A stretch of 5,871 nt of DNA from an uncultured Leucobacter sp. (GTDB lineage Bacteria > Actinomycetota > Actinomycetes > Actinomycetales > Microbacteriaceae): assembly GCA_945952575.1 (NCBI GenBank), contig CAMFIY010000189.1:1-5871 (forward strand). Reading direction: 5' to 3'. A program made the position numbers and the translations under genes. Position 1 is the first letter of the stretch, and each line of letters opens with the position of its first letter. The notes under the pieces were generated by a model, which was given only the letters and a program-made list of their open reading frames with translations, did not search any database and was not told the DNA's origin. This document shows positions 5,312 through 5,871 of this stretch, piece by piece.

Positions 5312-5871
5312 ATGACTCCGTCAGCTGTCCCGGCCGGATCCGGTGGGGACGTCGATCGACCGCGGATCGTCAGCATCTCGAAGTTTATGCCGTATGGCGC
5401 CATTCCCCACGCCGGGGGGCAGTACGTGCAGTTGCACGACGAGGCTCTCGCCCGGTTCGCGAGTGTCGAGCACCTTGTTCCCGACAACGCAGACAACCGA
5501 CTGGCGATGGCCCACCCTTCCCGCACCGTGCCGGGAAGGCTGCTGCGCGGTGTCGGGCCCGGCGGCGACGGCCGCTTCGCAACGCTGCTGGATCTCGAGT
5601 CGGCCTGGTCGCGCAGCGCCATCGCGCTCCCATACCGACGCCTTTTCCGCACCCAACGGGGCCCGTGGGATGTGCTGCGCTCGGCGGATGCCATTGAGCT
5701 GCACTGGTCAGAGATGATCGCGCTGGCGCCGCTGCTGCGCGCGCGTCTCCCGACGACGCCGTTGATCGGCATTGCCCACGACGTCATATCGCAGCGGTGG
5801 GAGCGCGCTGCGGCTGCAGAGACCTCTCCGCTGCGCCGCGCCGCCTACGCGATGGCGGCACGACGTAGCGT
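5312..5871 (+). CDS. GT-B fold glycosyltransferase (GT4-type), N-terminal part
   Basis: An open frame of 186 codons runs from the ATG at 5312 off the right edge with no stop, so only the N-terminal half of a roughly 350-450 residue protein is likely present. Residues 18-28 form a first strand (RIVSISKFMPY) followed by PHAGGQYVQLHDEAL (32-46), the GG-containing loop common after the first strand of GT4 enzymes. AIELHWSEMIALAP (127-140) and PLIGIAHDVISQRWE (150-164) match the family's pattern of a donor- or acceptor-side strand and an H-D loop. The nucleotide-binding E-x7-E motif would lie in the missing C-terminal domain, so the family call is tentative. An in-frame TAG at 5300-5302 makes this ATG the first possible start, and AGGGTGG at 5301-5307 supports it. 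It points away from the WbbL-like gene. Sugar and acceptor are unknown. Confidence 0.8.
   Translation, partial: MTPSAVPAGSGGDVDRPRIVSISKFMPYGAIPHAGGQYVQLHDEALARFASVEHLVPDNADNRLAMAHPSRTVPGRLLRGVGPGGDGRFATLLDLESAWSRSAIALPYRRLFRTQRGPWDVLRSADAIELHWSEMIALAPLLRARLPTTPLIGIAHDVISQRWERAAAAETSPLRRAAYAMAARRS

Noticed and set aside
1..5871. tRNA or rRNA genes, CRISPR arrays, insertion sequences, toxin-antitoxin or phage genes
   Set aside because: Looked for by eye on both strands; no cloverleaf, repeated array, transposase motif or terminal inverted repeats were found, and coding GT genes fill almost all the sequence.

Overview
The window is a high-GC, gene-dense stretch that reads as part of a cell-surface polysaccharide locus of an actinobacterium. 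A Microbacteriaceae-type host (Microbacterium or a relative) is the best guess, from the GTG starts, GC-rich third codon positions and the style of the glycosyltransferases. That placement is inference and was not tested by any search.

Layout from left to right: (1) the C-terminal 174 codons of a dTDP-4-dehydrorhamnose reductase (RmlD, possibly the tail of an RmlC-RmlD fusion), + strand, cut by the window start. (2) A DPM1-like family 2 glycosyltransferase (GT2) and a small DUF2304 membrane protein follow on the same strand, each joined to the previous gene by a 4-base ATGA overlap, so the three form one translationally coupled unit. (3) A GT2 on the - strand (1718-2599) converges on that unit. 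(4) It diverges, across a 79-base gap, from a rhamnosyltransferase-like GT2 on the + strand (2679-3446). (5) This converges, with an 8-base overlap of coding ends, on a GlfT1-like GT2 on the - strand (3439-4350). (6) Behind that is a WbbL-like GT2, also - strand (4427-5278), transcribed first and probably in the same operon. (7) Only 33 bases away a GT-B fold (GT4-type) glycosyltransferase starts on the + strand and runs off the right edge.

Taken together there are six glycosyltransferases, one nucleotide-sugar enzyme and one GT-associated membrane protein in 5.9 kb. The likely joint role is to make dTDP-L-rhamnose and assemble a rhamnose-containing, possibly galactofuranose-containing, glycan on a polyprenyl carrier. 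No polymerase, flippase, ABC exporter or ligase is visible here, so the export route is unknown. The acceptor and donor of each GT are predicted from motifs only.

The intergenic space is very small (largest gap 79 bases). I saw no RNA genes, CRISPR arrays, insertion sequences or attachment sites. The most unusual points are the repeated strand switching, a 9-bp perfect hairpin built around two overlapping convergent stop codons, and a codon-usage break between rmlD and the next gene. I found no evidence of a wholly new biological system.
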